The notes: a model not told the origin generated them from the letters alone. Shown: positions 34,144 through 46,746, counted from the stretch's first letter. The stretch is DNA of 64,000 nt from Methanobacterium sp. (GCF_016217785.1 NZ_JACRGA010000027.1:1-64000), one strand, 5' to 3'. Numbers and translations are program-made.

Positions 34144-35640
34144 TTATATTGTTGATTGGTTCTCTGTTTTCACCAGTATTTTGTCCCCAATAGCGATTAC
34201 CATGTCCTGAGGAATTCTAACATCATTTTTAGAACTTCCAAGACCTTCTAAGAATCCTCCTCCCCCAACTATGAATGCTTCCAGGGTTTTGGTTTCGAAG
34301 TTTACTTCCACATCTCTTACTTTACCAATTACAAGTGCATTGACATCTACAACTTCTTTCCCAACAATTTCTTCTTTTATTTTCATAGCAATCCTCCTCG
34401 CATACTCAGATTTATTAACTAATTTTGTAATATTCTCTCTTGGATTGATTTTTCTGTTAGTGTATTCTCTCTCGTGAGACTTGCCAATATCTTCCAAATC
34501 CTCCAATACATTTAGAAATCTTTTTTCAAGCTCCTCTCCGAACTCATCTCTCGTGGAAAGTTCAAAATCACTTATTAGCTGATGACTTTGTTCATCCTGT
34601 AATAGGTCAGTTTCACTGGATAAATCATCAGTGCTCGCTGTATGATTTATATATCCATTTATTTGTTCATCCTTTTTTGTGATACTTTCACCACCACCTG
34701 AAACGTTTTCATTAACTTTATAAACTATTTCTTCACCCAATAGGGGTACAGAATTTTCAGACAGCTTTTCTCCATCTTCTGATATTTTTTCCATAACCCG
34801 TCCATCTTCAACTATAACCGCAGTCCCGGTGGCTGTTACTATGGTTACGCTACCTTGTAACCCACCCATGGAAACATAGTCAATTAAAACTTCTACCACT
34901 GCATTTGCTCCCATTAGCTCCGCATTTTCGAGCATGCAGGATATGGCGCCCTTTCGGGCCTCTCCTAGATTCATATCCTCCAGTTGAGCGGGTTCGATCA
35001 TCTTTAAAATTTTTAATAACCGTTTTTCAGGTTCTTTTTCTTGTGTTATTGATTCTCCAACAACTAAACCAATATAACTCTTTATTTTTTCCCCATTTAC
35101 ATCAGGAATAGATACCAGGGGCACGGTTAGTTCATCCAAGAAAATTTCATCAGCTTGCCTGTCAATCTCCTTTCCTTCTGTTTCAAGCGGTTTTAGGATC
35201 ATTTCAGAGGGAGTTCTCACCAATATTCTAATAATCCGGGTGAATATACCGGGAACTAATACGAAGAGAATATGGTTGACGAAAATAGGAAATGCAGCTT
35301 GAATTGTCAATATTATTGCAATGATAGTGATTAAACTCAGGGTTACCGGTTCTTTGGGAAATATCAAGCCCGGTCCGAACCATCCATAACCATTGATTAA
35401 TAGAAATGTGAAAAGAGCACTGATGGCACCGGTACTCTTACCATATTTTTTACGGGCTATGGTGGTTTCAACAATTCCTGCAAGTAATGGGGATACAATA
35501 TACATGATATTGAATCCAAAAATAATCAAATTCCATGCTATGCAGATAATAGCTGAAATGAAACCTAATGTGGTTCCTAAGAGTATAGCTAGTAGTGCCC
35601 AGCGTTTTTCTATAAAGAAATTTTTATTGGAAGTTGGCAA
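34144..35640 (-). CDS. Membrane protein with YbjQ and PRC-barrel domains
   Basis: 498 residues. Four to five N-terminal helices (residues 12-150) precede a YbjQ/DUF74-type domain (about 175-285: LVVGESITQE and AELMGANAVVEVLIDYVSMGG). A low-complexity acidic linker follows, and a PRC-barrel-like domain ends the protein (EEIVGKEVVDVNALVIGKVRDVE). YbjQ pentamers are of unknown role; PRC barrels bind RNA or proteins. Probably cytoplasmic domains on a membrane anchor. A second, stand-alone YbjQ gene lies 41 bases upstream on the same strand. Confidence 0.75.
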   Translation of the reverse strand: MPTSNKNFFIEKRWALLAILLGTTLGFISAIICIAWNLIIFGFNIMYIVSPLLAGIVETTIARKKYGKSTGAISALFTFLLINGYGWFGPGLIFPKEPVTLSLITIIAIILTIQAAFPIFVNHILFVLVPGIFTRIIRILVRTPSEMILKPLETEGKEIDRQADEIFLDELTVPLVSIPDVNGEKIKSYIGLVVGESITQEKEPEKRLLKILKMIEPAQLEDMNLGEARKGAISCMLENAELMGANAVVEVLIDYVSMGGLQGSVTIVTATGTAVIVEDGRVMEKISEDGEKLSENSVPLLGEEIVYKVNENVSGGGESITKKDEQINGYINHTASTDDLSSETDLLQDEQSHQLISDFELSTRDEFGEELEKRFLNVLEDLEDIGKSHEREYTNRKINPRENITKLVNKSEYARRIAMKIKEEIVGKEVVDVNALVIGKVRDVEVNFETKTLEAFIVGGGGFLEGLGSSKNDVRIPQDMVIAIGDKILVKTENQSTI

Positions 35641-35681
35641 AACAGGTCACCTTTAAGGCTTTTAAGTTGTTCATAAATCAT

Positions 35682-36008
35682 TTATTCCTGGAAAGAAACT
35701 GCAGTTCCCACCACTGTGACCATTATGGTGTTTCCCATGGTACCTCCCAGGTTATGGTATGCCACACGAGTCCCTATGATTGCATTAGCACCTTTTTCTT
35801 GAGCTTTTTCTTCCATACTCTTAAGTGCCAGGTTTCTTGCTGTTGTGAGTTCTTCTTCATATTTAGATGTTCTTCCACCCACCACATCTCTAACTCCAGA
35901 GAACAGATCTTTATATAAATTTGCTCCCAAAAGAGCATCTCCAGTTACTAAACCATAATATTCATTTATTTTTTTCCCTTCAATAGTTGGTGATGTTAAG
36001 ATCAACAT
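35682..36008 (-). CDS. YbjQ (DUF74) family protein
   Basis: 108 residues, the stand-alone form. NEYYGLVTGDALLGANLYKD, KSMEEKAQEKGANAIIGTRVAYHNLGG and VVGTAVSF fit YbjQ, which assembles as a pentamer and is sometimes called heavy-metal-binding. Its function is not established. Upstream of the membrane-linked YbjQ-PRC gene, so the two may form a hetero-oligomer. RBS GGGGTG precedes the ATG. Confidence 0.85.
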   Translation of the reverse strand: MLILTSPTIEGKKINEYYGLVTGDALLGANLYKDLFSGVRDVVGGRTSKYEEELTTARNLALKSMEEKAQEKGANAIIGTRVAYHNLGGTMGNTIMVTVVGTAVSFQE

Positions 36009-36062
36009 TTTAAAACACCCCTTATTTTTTTATAAGTCCCTCATTTTTAATGTCCCTTGTTT

Positions 36063-37061
36063 TTATGATTTCTTTCCTTTACTATCATCTTCTTCCGCTT
36101 CACTGGTCATGAGTAAGGCTAACCAGCGAGTTTCATCATAATTTTCCAGATACTTTATTACAATCAAGGTCAAAGGTACTCCTATTAAAAATCCGGTGGG
36201 TCCTAAAATCCAGCCCCATACAAATAATGAAACAAATACCACAAAAACTGACATCTGAAGTCCTTTTCCAGTTAATCTGGGGAATATATAACTTTCAGCT
36301 ACGGTATTAATAATGATAAAGAAGAGACCCATTGCTATAGCTCCCCATATACCATATTTAGCCCATGCTACTAATACCGGAGGTATTGCTGCAATTATAA
36401 TACCCAAATATGGAATAAATCCCAGGGCAAAAGTTAACAATCCCCAAAGAATTGCAAAGTTAATGTCAAAAACAAAAAGAATAGCTGAAACACCTATTCC
36501 ATAAATGAAGTTTACTTTTGCCCGGATTATGAAGTAAGTGATGTTAGCTTCAACAATATCAAATATCTTAGTCAGAGTAGGATTATCTGCACCTAATCCA
36601 TTAACAAGTCTTACTTTTATCAGTGGAAGCTCATAGACCAGGAATATGACTGCAAAGAGAATAAAAGTTCCTGTGGCAATAAGTCCAGTAATATTCTCTA
36701 TGGGTATATTGGTGACAATGAATTTTATTATTTCATTCCCATATTGAGCTAGAATACCCGAAGAGTTAATGGTGAAATCAGGTAGTTCTTTTACTAATTG
36801 GACTAGTGAAACCATGAGAAACCATAAAATTGCCAACCCCACAGCCAATGTTCCAACCAAGGTTACTATTACTGACTGGTTGTAGGAAAGGTCTTTTTTC
36901 TTAAGCCACATTAAAACAGGGTATATAATAATAGCAAGGAATATTGAAAGTAATATAGGTCCTAAAATCTCAGAACTATATTTCAATCCTATAATTGCAA
37001 GAAAAATAAATGCTATTAACATGATTTGCCGCGTGTAAGGCGGTGTTTTAAAATCCATCAT
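36063..37061 (-). CDS. AI-2E family (PerM/TqsA-like) membrane transporter
   Basis: 332 residues with eight helices. The C-terminal conserved stretch FIPYLGIIIAAIPPVLVAW and LQMSVFVVFVSLFVWGWILGPTGFLIGVPL identify the AI-2E transporter family. Some members export autoinducer-2, others act as Na+/H+ antiporters; the substrate here is unknown. It precedes the YbjQ genes by 55 bases on the same strand and may be co-transcribed. Confidence 0.85.
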   Translation of the reverse strand: MMDFKTPPYTRQIMLIAFIFLAIIGLKYSSEILGPILLSIFLAIIIYPVLMWLKKKDLSYNQSVIVTLVGTLAVGLAILWFLMVSLVQLVKELPDFTINSSGILAQYGNEIIKFIVTNIPIENITGLIATGTFILFAVIFLVYELPLIKVRLVNGLGADNPTLTKIFDIVEANITYFIIRAKVNFIYGIGVSAILFVFDINFAILWGLLTFALGFIPYLGIIIAAIPPVLVAWAKYGIWGAIAMGLFFIIINTVAESYIFPRLTGKGLQMSVFVVFVSLFVWGWILGPTGFLIGVPLTLIVIKYLENYDETRWLALLMTSEAEEDDSKGKKS

Positions 37062-37229
37062 TGTTTATCCTCCCCATAACTTTAAAGTTATTTTATTGGC
37101 TTTTAACCTTGTTCTGCTGACTCTTTTTCGTGCTTACCATCCATAAACACGATCCGGGCTGAATATGATCAAAGTAACAATATAACTATATATCCTATAA
37201 TTGATTAATTTTTGGGCTGGTTTGATTAT

Positions 37230-37584
37230 TGTTAATTTATTCTGAGGTTTCTTTTTTCAAATCTGAGGAGAACGATTACAGTAATGATCATCATTGATAC
37301 TGAAAGAAATGAAAGCAACACCGTAGAATACACATGATAGCGAGTCCAGAACTAATCACCAGTGGACCATGCCTATCATAGATACGACCAGAAACAGGGG
37401 ATAAAACACAATTCAAAATACCTTCAGGCAATAGCACAGACTGGTCATAAATGATGTGATTCCAAGGGCAGTCTGCAAGTATATTGGCAGTATAATCACC
37501 ATTTGCAAATACTATCATCACATTTCTTATGTAATTATAATCCCCTGCTGAAGAAAGGATATTTATCGTGAGAAGGTGCAGCAT
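37230..37584 (-). pseudogene. Remnant of an MFS (DHA2-type) transporter
   Basis: In the minus-strand frame ending at 37291, LPEGILNCVLSPVSGRIYDRHGPLVISSGLAIM closely resembles the loop before a late helix in DHA2 drug transporters (GxLSPxxGRxxDrxGP). The helix then continues in another frame (STVLLSFLSVSMMIITVIVLL) and stops at about 37240. Upstream sequence does not resemble a transporter. This is a frameshifted fragment, not a working gene. Confidence 0.6.
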
Positions 37585-37657
37585 AGGATGTATAAGTTAG
37601 GAAACAAAGGTAATGGTAATGATACAAAAATATCTAAAAATAACGGGTAGGTAAAAA

Positions 37658-37933
37658 ATGAGTAATGAAAATCAAGTAAAATGGATAGAAAGTGTGGATA
37701 AGGACTTAATAAAATTGTTTGAGACTACCGAAGAATATAAAGCATGGCAAGAATCATTATTTGCAATTATTGGATATTCATCTAATGAAGAAATTGATGA
37801 AAAATTAGTTACAGAATTATTGGCGGATCATCTTAATGCAAGCTTTGAATTACAAAAGGGATTAGGAAACGCCAGACATAAGAAAGGAAAAATGATACGA
37901 AATGAGTTGTTATTAGACAATTGTGGAGAATAA
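37658..37933 (+). CDS. Small hypothetical protein
   Basis: 91 residues, soluble, mixed-charge, helix-rich. GGGTAGGTAAAAA upstream is a plausible RBS and the composition looks coding. It includes one tryptophan-rich start (VKWIESVDKDLIKLF) and a basic C-terminus (ARHKKGKMIRNELL). I do not recognise it. It lies between an MFS remnant and a YkgJ-like protein in a region of small orphan genes. Confidence 0.6.
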   Translation: MSNENQVKWIESVDKDLIKLFETTEEYKAWQESLFAIIGYSSNEEIDEKLVTELLADHLNASFELQKGLGNARHKKGKMIRNELLLDNCGE

Positions 37934-38108
37934 TTTGAGTAATAATATTATCTAACTCCAGTTAATACATATCATACTACATAAATCAATGATTTTTTAA
38001 AATTTAGAATTAATTATTTAAATCATTCAAACCATATTATCCACTTAAATAAGTTGGATATTTGGGTAATTTAAGTTTATACATTCATATAAAAACTTAA
38101 CAAACAAA

Positions 38109-38777
38109 GTGAGCGTCCAACAAATGTTAAGAGATCTTCTTATTGATAAAGAACTGTTTAAAACCCTCAGAGAGAAGTCCCTGGAATCTGATGAGGGTGG
38201 AGTAAATACCACTGAAGAGGTTGAACTCCTGGAGAAAGCTGTCTTCAATAGATTGAAAAAGAAAAGATCTGTTAAAAAGTACAAGAAATTAGGGGTCAGT
38301 AAAGGGGACCTTAAGGAAATAATCCAACTTGCAGACATCATCAGCTTAGATGCACTGGGCGGTCCATCTAACTATGAACTGGCCAAGGAACATCAGGAAT
38401 GGTGCACCATTTGTGGAAGATGCTGTAGGGAATCTGAATCCATTTTCATACACAAGGATGAACTCAATGTACTCCTCACTTTCAACCCGGATTTGGAAAA
38501 GGGAATTATCCGAAACAAACTCTACCCTGAACACTTCGAACTTAAGGACATCCAACCCTGCAAATTCATTGATGATGAGACCAACAAGTGCGGGATATAC
38601 GATTCAAGACCACAGGTCTGTCGGAGCTATCCCTTGGTACTCATTGAATCAAATGGTAAAGCCAAAAACATCATCAATCTACGTTACAAATGCAATTACT
38701 CCGTTAATCTGATCCTGGAAAAGTCAATGATACTATTTGATGAGGCTATCCGGAGACTGAAAGAAAAAAGTAATTAA
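38109..38777 (+). CDS. YkgJ-family cysteine-cluster protein
   Basis: 222 residues from GTG 38109; the ATG at 38124 is an alternative. The core WCTICGRCCRESESIFIHKDE, PCKFIDDETNKCGIYDSRPQVCRSYPL is the zinc- or iron-sulfur-binding cysteine cluster of the YkgJ (UPF0153) family, function unknown. The first 95 residues are a charged helical extension. It seems monocistronic. Confidence 0.82.
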   Translation: MSVQQMLRDLLIDKELFKTLREKSLESDEGGVNTTEEVELLEKAVFNRLKKKRSVKKYKKLGVSKGDLKEIIQLADIISLDALGGPSNYELAKEHQEWCTICGRCCRESESIFIHKDELNVLLTFNPDLEKGIIRNKLYPEHFELKDIQPCKFIDDETNKCGIYDSRPQVCRSYPLVLIESNGKAKNIINLRYKCNYSVNLILEKSMILFDEAIRRLKEKSN

Positions 38778-38912
38778 TTAACATAATAAGTTGTAACTTT
38801 GAATTGGCTTTAATATATTCAAAATATATTTTTTTAATTTAAATTTATACCCCAAAAAATAAATCTTACCTACACTAAAGAGTATATAGAATATAATTGG
38901 GGGTTTATAAAA

Positions 38913-39065
38913 ATGGCTGAAACATGCATGAGTGAAAGTGAAGTAGAAGTGTTCGTTGAAAACTTCAAAGGGATGCTATGGGATGAACTGGAAGATGCCG
39001 TGAGTTGCATGTCCAAAGAAGATATGGCAGCAGTCATACTGGCTTTGAAGAAGCGTTTCGGTTAA
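38913..39065 (+). CDS. 50-residue acidic small protein
   Basis: ATG 38913 to TAA 39065, 50 residues (begins MAETCMSESEVEVF, ends ILALKKRFG). Two cysteines (5 and 32). It is preceded by a TATA-like GTATATAGAATATAA 25-35 bases upstream and by GGGGGTTT as a possible RBS. Amphipathic helices and the absence of rare codons argue for a real gene. Family not recognised; the helical acidic design recalls small protein-binding adaptors. Confidence 0.6.
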   Translation: MAETCMSESEVEVFVENFKGMLWDELEDAVSCMSKEDMAAVILALKKRFG

Positions 39066-39354
39066 TTAAAATTTATTTACTTTTTTATAAAATTCAGTTC
39101 TACTCCAAAATCATATCTTCCATTTTTTTGATTCTTCTCATGAAACCCAGATGATCATGGATTTGTATTATCGCACCAGAATATCATCATTAACAGAATC
39201 ATATTATAATAAACTTTATATAAAATGATGTTCAATTAACTATCGGAAGTATGATTCCTTATTCCAATACAAGGAATGTAATTAAATCACTTAAATAAAA
39301 ACATAGAAGTTATTTCACAGAGCTAAAAAGAATGAAAAATGAGGATGTCCCTTT
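39066..39354. other. AT-rich intergenic DNA
   Basis: No gene seen; TTTATATAAA-type TATA box near 39216 is the probable promoter of the next gene. Confidence 0.4.
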
Positions 39355-39882
39355 ATGAATAAAATCAGATACGTGCAGAGAGATTGCAAAGATAAAGAGA
39401 AAATAGAAAAGTTCCTAATTAATACAAGGACCGGTGTAATTGGAATGAATGGTGATGATTTTCCATACGCTGTTCCTGTGAACTTCGTCTGGTATGATGG
39501 TTCAATAATTTTCCATGGAATGGGTTCTGGGAAAAAGGTACAGATTCTTTCATCAGAACCACCAGTCTGCTTTACAGTATATGAAGAATACGGAACAGTG
39601 ACCGATCCAATGCCCTGCCATGCTGATACTTCATACATGAGTGTAATGATCTTTGGAAAAGTGGAGAAGGTTGTTGATTTTGAAGAGGCAGCTTCGGCTC
39701 TTCAGAAACTGGTTGAAAAATATACCCCGGGTTATTACAAGAAGCCCTTAACCAGCAAGCTGATTGAAAATTATCGGTCCTCCTTTGATGAAAATGCGGT
39801 TTCTGTCTATCGGCTAACACCTGAAGATATGACAGCAAAAGAAAACCAGGCCGATGAAAACGAACTTTTCAAAAATGAATGA
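39355..39882 (+). CDS. Pyridoxamine 5'-phosphate oxidase-like flavin-binding protein (NimA type)
   Basis: 175 residues. The split-barrel pattern is seen in FLINTRTGVIGMNGDDFPYAVPVNFVWYDGSIIFHG and CHADTSYMSVMIFGKVEKV. The HGMGSGKKV segment is a typical FMN-phosphate contact. The family includes NimA-type reductases; the physiological substrate is unknown. Followed by a clear hairpin terminator. Confidence 0.8.
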   Translation: MNKIRYVQRDCKDKEKIEKFLINTRTGVIGMNGDDFPYAVPVNFVWYDGSIIFHGMGSGKKVQILSSEPPVCFTVYEEYGTVTDPMPCHADTSYMSVMIFGKVEKVVDFEEAASALQKLVEKYTPGYYKKPLTSKLIENYRSSFDENAVSVYRLTPEDMTAKENQADENELFKNE

Positions 39883-39901
39883 ATATCTGACTTGAGATGA
39901 G

Positions 39902-39928
39902 GATGTCGTTTCCAATGGTTGCGACATC
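39902..39928 (+). terminator. Hairpin downstream of the NimA-like gene
   Basis: GATGTCG (39902-39908) pairs with CGACATC (39922-39928). The 3' arm belongs to a GACATCTTGCATTCAAA unit that is repeated in tandem at 39923 and 39940. Confidence 0.6.
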
Positions 39929-40048
39929 TTGCATTCAAAGACATCTTGCATTCAAACATTAATCTAATTCAAACATATTCTGAGGGAATATATTTTTGAG
40001 AAGTACAGAAAAAAGAGTTTTATTTCTAAAAAATTTAATCTGCAAGGT

Positions 40049-42019
40049 TTATTCTATCAATATCCTCTGGGGATTGGTGTAAATATTAAACCGGTTCCCC
40101 CTTAAAAATCCGATCATGGTTATCCCTGCCTTAAAAGCCACCGAGTAACCGGATGAGGTTGGTGCGGCATTGGATGCGATTATGGGAACTCCCACCCTGG
40201 CCAGTTTTATCATCATGTCCGCAGGCATCCGACCACTGTAAACCATGAACGCCTGTGAAAAGTTAACCTTCTCCAGTGCAGCGGCCCCTATAACTTTATC
40301 AGCAGCTACATGACGACTGACATCTTCACGGGAAATGAATTTACCCTGATAAACCATGCCTGCAACATGTGCCCCGCCGGTATTCTGCCATACCCGAGCT
40401 TCATCCCTTAATTTTTCAATGGCATTGAAAATATCATCCTTTGTAACAGTAAATTCTGATTCCACCCGGTTGATGGTTTCTATCTTCCGTCTCCACCCAC
40501 CGAAACAGTCCGAGCCCACCACCAGATCCTTTATATCAAAATCAGCCAGGTTGATCTCCACGTTAATGTTCAGCCCATCAATTTCTATCTTTTTTATAAC
40601 CTCTATACTTGCAACCAGGCCTTCACCCAGGAGGTAGCCAGTGGCAAATTCTTCCAGGGCATCCGGGCTTATGGAAAAGCTCCGTGAGAATTTTTCATTG
40701 ATAATCAGGTTCACCTGTTCATCAATAACAATTTCATCCTCCCCATTAATTAAACCGGGTTTTTGAGGCTGATCAGACATTTTGCCTGAGAAATCCTGTT
40801 CAGAAACACTACTGTAACGCTGTATAGGAACGATTTCAGTCATTCCCCCTACACTAGCCGGAGTTCTCAGTTTCTCCACTGCTTGCTTAATGGTTTTGAT
40901 GGCAAGATCAATGTCTTCAAAGGTGTTCTCCTTCCCCAGTGTTAACCGGAGGGAGCCATTGGCATCTTCCTCATCCAGCCCCATGGCCAGCAGGACATGG
41001 GATGGTTCCACTTTCTTGGTGGAGCAGGCTGACCCGGTTGAAGCATTCACTCCATTAGCGTCCAGGAGGAATGTTAAAGGTTCTCCCCTCACATTTTTAA
41101 AACTAAAATGTGCATTGCCCGGTAACCGTTTCAGGGGATGGCCGTTTAACTGTACTTCACCAATTCCTTCCAGAATTCCCCTGATGAGCCGGTCCCTTAA
41201 TTGGGTAATATGTTTAATATTCTGTTCAAGGTTTTCTTCTGCCACCTGGCAGGCCTTACCCAACCCCACAATTCCAGGAACATTCTCAGTACCTGGGCGT
41301 ATCCCCTTTTCATGACCTCCACCATGGAATAATGGTTCAAGTTTTACTCCTTTTCTGATGTACAGGGCTCCGACTCCTTTGGGTCCGTAGAGTTTATGGG
41401 CAGAAATAGATAAGAGATCAACCTTTAATTCTTTCACATTAACTGGTATTCTACCAATACTTTGCACTGCATCAGTGTGGAAGACAATACCTTTCTCCCG
41501 GGCTATCTTCCCAATTCGTTTTATGGGCTGAATGGTACCGATCTCATTGTTGGCGTGCATAACTGTGATTAGAATAGTTTTATCAGTGATTGCATCTTCA
41601 ACATCAGCTACATTAACAATACCATCAGTACCCATTGGTAGAAAAGAAACTTTAAATCCTTCATTTTCAAGGTGTTTACAGACCTCCAGAACTGCAGGGT
41701 GTTCAATGGAGGAAGTTATAATATGGTTTCCCCTATTTTTCAAGCTATAGGCAGTTCCTAATATGGCCAGGTTGTCTGATTCTGTACCACCACTAGTGAA
41801 ATAAACCTCTTCAGGGAGGGCACCAATAATTGATGCAACCTGTTTACGGGCGTTTTCCATGGCAGTTCTGGCCTCTCTTCCCAATAAGTAGAGAGTGGAT
41901 GGATTGCCAAAGGAATCTGTAAAATAAGGCTTCATTGCTTCCCACACCTCCAGATCAAGGGGAGATGTGGCTGAATGGTCCAAGTAAACCGGTTTTGGGT
42001 TAGGTGGGTGTGAGGTCAT
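40049..42019 (-). CDS. Cysteine desulfurase-FdhD fusion protein
   Basis: 656 residues in one continuous frame. Residues 1-395 are a complete NifS/IscS-type desulfurase: PLP lysine in SAHKLYGPKGVG, His in SSIEHPAVLE, catalytic Cys in STGSACSTKK. After a 30-residue linker, residues 425-656 are FdhD, the sulfurtransferase that moves sulfur from IscS to the molybdo/tungsto-bis-MGD cofactor of formate dehydrogenase. In E. coli these are two partners; here they are one chain. FdhD normally has a CxxC loop; this one keeps only Cys505 (SDCFGGW). It is upstream-adjacent to iscU-like and iscS genes on the same strand, likely one Fe-S/sulfur operon. Confidence 0.9.
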   Translation of the reverse strand: MTSHPPNPKPVYLDHSATSPLDLEVWEAMKPYFTDSFGNPSTLYLLGREARTAMENARKQVASIIGALPEEVYFTSGGTESDNLAILGTAYSLKNRGNHIITSSIEHPAVLEVCKHLENEGFKVSFLPMGTDGIVNVADVEDAITDKTILITVMHANNEIGTIQPIKRIGKIAREKGIVFHTDAVQSIGRIPVNVKELKVDLLSISAHKLYGPKGVGALYIRKGVKLEPLFHGGGHEKGIRPGTENVPGIVGLGKACQVAEENLEQNIKHITQLRDRLIRGILEGIGEVQLNGHPLKRLPGNAHFSFKNVRGEPLTFLLDANGVNASTGSACSTKKVEPSHVLLAMGLDEEDANGSLRLTLGKENTFEDIDLAIKTIKQAVEKLRTPASVGGMTEIVPIQRYSSVSEQDFSGKMSDQPQKPGLINGEDEIVIDEQVNLIINEKFSRSFSISPDALEEFATGYLLGEGLVASIEVIKKIEIDGLNINVEINLADFDIKDLVVGSDCFGGWRRKIETINRVESEFTVTKDDIFNAIEKLRDEARVWQNTGGAHVAGMVYQGKFISREDVSRHVAADKVIGAAALEKVNFSQAFMVYSGRMPADMMIKLARVGVPIIASNAAPTSSGYSVAFKAGITMIGFLRGNRFNIYTNPQRILIE

Positions 42020-42085
42020 AAGCTGGGATTTAAATATTCTAATAAATTAGTTAAAAATTATTCGGGATACATGAAAAAATAGAAT

Positions 42086-42484
42086 TTATTCTGAGGTTTC
42101 ATCCTCAGAAGATTCTCCGGCCTGTTTCTTTTTGTAGTCTTCAATGGCTGCTTTTAGAGCATCTGCTGCCAGGTTAGAACAGTGCATCTTTACTGGTGGC
42201 AGTCCTTCCAATTCATCAGCAACATCATTTCTCGTGATCTTCAGGGCTTCATCTATGGTTTTACCCATTGCCATCTCGGTTATCATACTGCTGGTGGCTA
42301 TTGCTGCTCCGCAACCGAATGTTTTGAATTTTATATCGGTTATTATATCATCTTCTACCTTGATGTAAATAGTCATCAGGTCCCCACATACGGGGTTTCC
42401 TTCAGTTCCCACACCACTGGCATCTTCTATTTCACCGACATTCCGGGGGTTGGAAAAATGGTCCATTACTTTTTCACTGTACAT
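42086..42484 (-). CDS. iscU: IscU/NifU-type Fe-S scaffold protein
   Basis: 132 residues. The three cluster-assembly cysteines are in GNPVCGDLM, FGCGAAIA and MHCSNLAADAL, each in the standard context. It has no C-terminal Nfu domain and ends in an acidic tail (SSEDETSE). It accepts sulfur from the cysteine desulfurase encoded 40 bases upstream and assembles [2Fe-2S]/[4Fe-4S] clusters. Same strand as the desulfurase-FdhD gene downstream. Confidence 0.92.
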   Translation of the reverse strand: MYSEKVMDHFSNPRNVGEIEDASGVGTEGNPVCGDLMTIYIKVEDDIITDIKFKTFGCGAAIATSSMITEMAMGKTIDEALKITRNDVADELEGLPPVKMHCSNLAADALKAAIEDYKKKQAGESSEDETSE

Positions 42485-42523
42485 ATTCCATCACCTGCTT
42501 ATTTATTATTAAGCTATTTATTA

Positions 42524-43690
42524 TTAATCTTCTTTGGCTGGACACCAAAGTGGAGACATACTTCTTAATCTTTCAACTACTTCACTAATGGCAGTAATAG
42601 TGTAATCAATATCTTCCTGCGTGTTTTCAGTGCCAAGGCTTATACGCAGCGACCCATGAGCATCCACTTCCTTGAGTCCAAGGGCCATCAGGACGTGGGA
42701 TGGTTCCAGTTTCTTGGATGAACATGCTGACCCGGTGGAAGCGTTAATTCCCTTGGCATCCAATTGTAGTACCAGTGATTCCCCCTCAATACTACTGAAG
42801 CGGAAGTTGGCATTGTTGGGAAGTCTTGTGGTGGGGTGTCCGTTGAGGTAGGATTGTTCAATCTCCCCCAGGACTCCCTTTATTAACCTGTCCCTCAATG
42901 AGGTTACATATTCAAAGTTCTTGTTTAAGTTTTCTTCTGCCAGCTGACAGGCCTTACCCAATCCCACAATTCCAGGAACATTCTCAGTTCCAGGACGTAT
43001 CCCTCTCTCGTGGCCTCCGCCGTGGAGCAGGGGATCTACCCTTACTCCCTTCTTGATGTAGAGGGCTCCGATTCCCTTGGGTCCGTAGAGTTTATGGGCG
43101 GATATGGAAAGCATGTCCACGTTCAGGTTTTCCACATTGACTGGTATTTTACCCACGCTCTGCACTGCATCAGTATGAAAGTAGATACCTTTTTCCCGAG
43201 CCAGTGCACCTATTCCTTTGATGGGCTGGATTGTGCCGATTTCATTGTTGGCATGCATAATGGTAATGAGTATGGTCTCATCATTAATTGCTGATTCCAC
43301 ATCAGAGACTTTAACAATTCCATCCTCACCCACTGGAAGATAGGTAACTTTGTATCCTTTTTTTTCCAGGTATTTACAGGTTTCTTCCACTGCCGGGTGT
43401 TCTATGGCACTGGTGATGATGTGGTTGCCCTTGTGTTTAAGTCGGCTGACAGTTCCTTTGATTGCTATGTTGTCTGATTCTGTGCCTCCACTGGTGAAAT
43501 ACACTTCCTCTGGTTTGGCACCTATGAGTGATGCCACCTGTTTCCTGCCATTTTCCATGGCAGTTCTGGCTTCCCTTCCCAGGGCGTATAAAGTAGAGGC
43601 ATTTCCAAATGATTCTGTGAAGTAAGGTAGCATGGCCTCCAGCACTTCTGGGTTAACGGGTGATGTTGCAGAATGATCCATATAACTCAT
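42524..43690 (-). CDS. iscS: Cysteine desulfurase IscS/NifS
   Basis: 388 residues, full length. SAIEHPAVEET, HTDAVQSVGKIPV, PLP lysine in SISAHKLYGPKGIG, and catalytic Cys in STGSACSSKKLEPSH are all intact. It frees sulfur from cysteine for Fe-S clusters and other acceptors. First gene of a minus-strand unit iscS-iscU-desulfurase/FdhD. About 60% or more identical by eye to the desulfurase half of that fusion, suggesting local duplication. Confidence 0.93.
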   Translation of the reverse strand: MSYMDHSATSPVNPEVLEAMLPYFTESFGNASTLYALGREARTAMENGRKQVASLIGAKPEEVYFTSGGTESDNIAIKGTVSRLKHKGNHIITSAIEHPAVEETCKYLEKKGYKVTYLPVGEDGIVKVSDVESAINDETILITIMHANNEIGTIQPIKGIGALAREKGIYFHTDAVQSVGKIPVNVENLNVDMLSISAHKLYGPKGIGALYIKKGVRVDPLLHGGGHERGIRPGTENVPGIVGLGKACQLAEENLNKNFEYVTSLRDRLIKGVLGEIEQSYLNGHPTTRLPNNANFRFSSIEGESLVLQLDAKGINASTGSACSSKKLEPSHVLMALGLKEVDAHGSLRISLGTENTQEDIDYTITAISEVVERLRSMSPLWCPAKED

Positions 43691-43792
43691 TATATCACCT
43701 TAATTTTTTTTTAATAATATTAAATAATCCTTAAAATTTTTCATTCTTATTGTTTTATATGAGTCTTAAAATTCTTAATATTTTGTCTCTTC

Positions 43793-45274
<1,482 letters not shown>

Positions 45275-45308
45275 TGTTTATCCCGCATTGAATATGTTTA
45301 CATGTAAC

Positions 45309-45324
45309 TATACTATTGGTTATA
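45309..45324 (-). promoter_or_regulatory. Degenerate sulfur-type operator before metX
   Basis: TATACTATTGGTTATA resembles TATAACTATTGTTATA with two differences. It lies 35 bases upstream of the metX start, in the metY-metX gap. Tentative. Confidence 0.35.
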
Positions 45325-45354
45325 CTAGCACAGTTAATTTTAGGAATATCCATC

Positions 45355-46746
<1,392 letters not shown>

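Noticed and set aside
37291..37584. Functional MFS transporter gene
   Set aside because: Only one loop and a helix are recognisable, and the helix continues in another frame, so it is a fragment.
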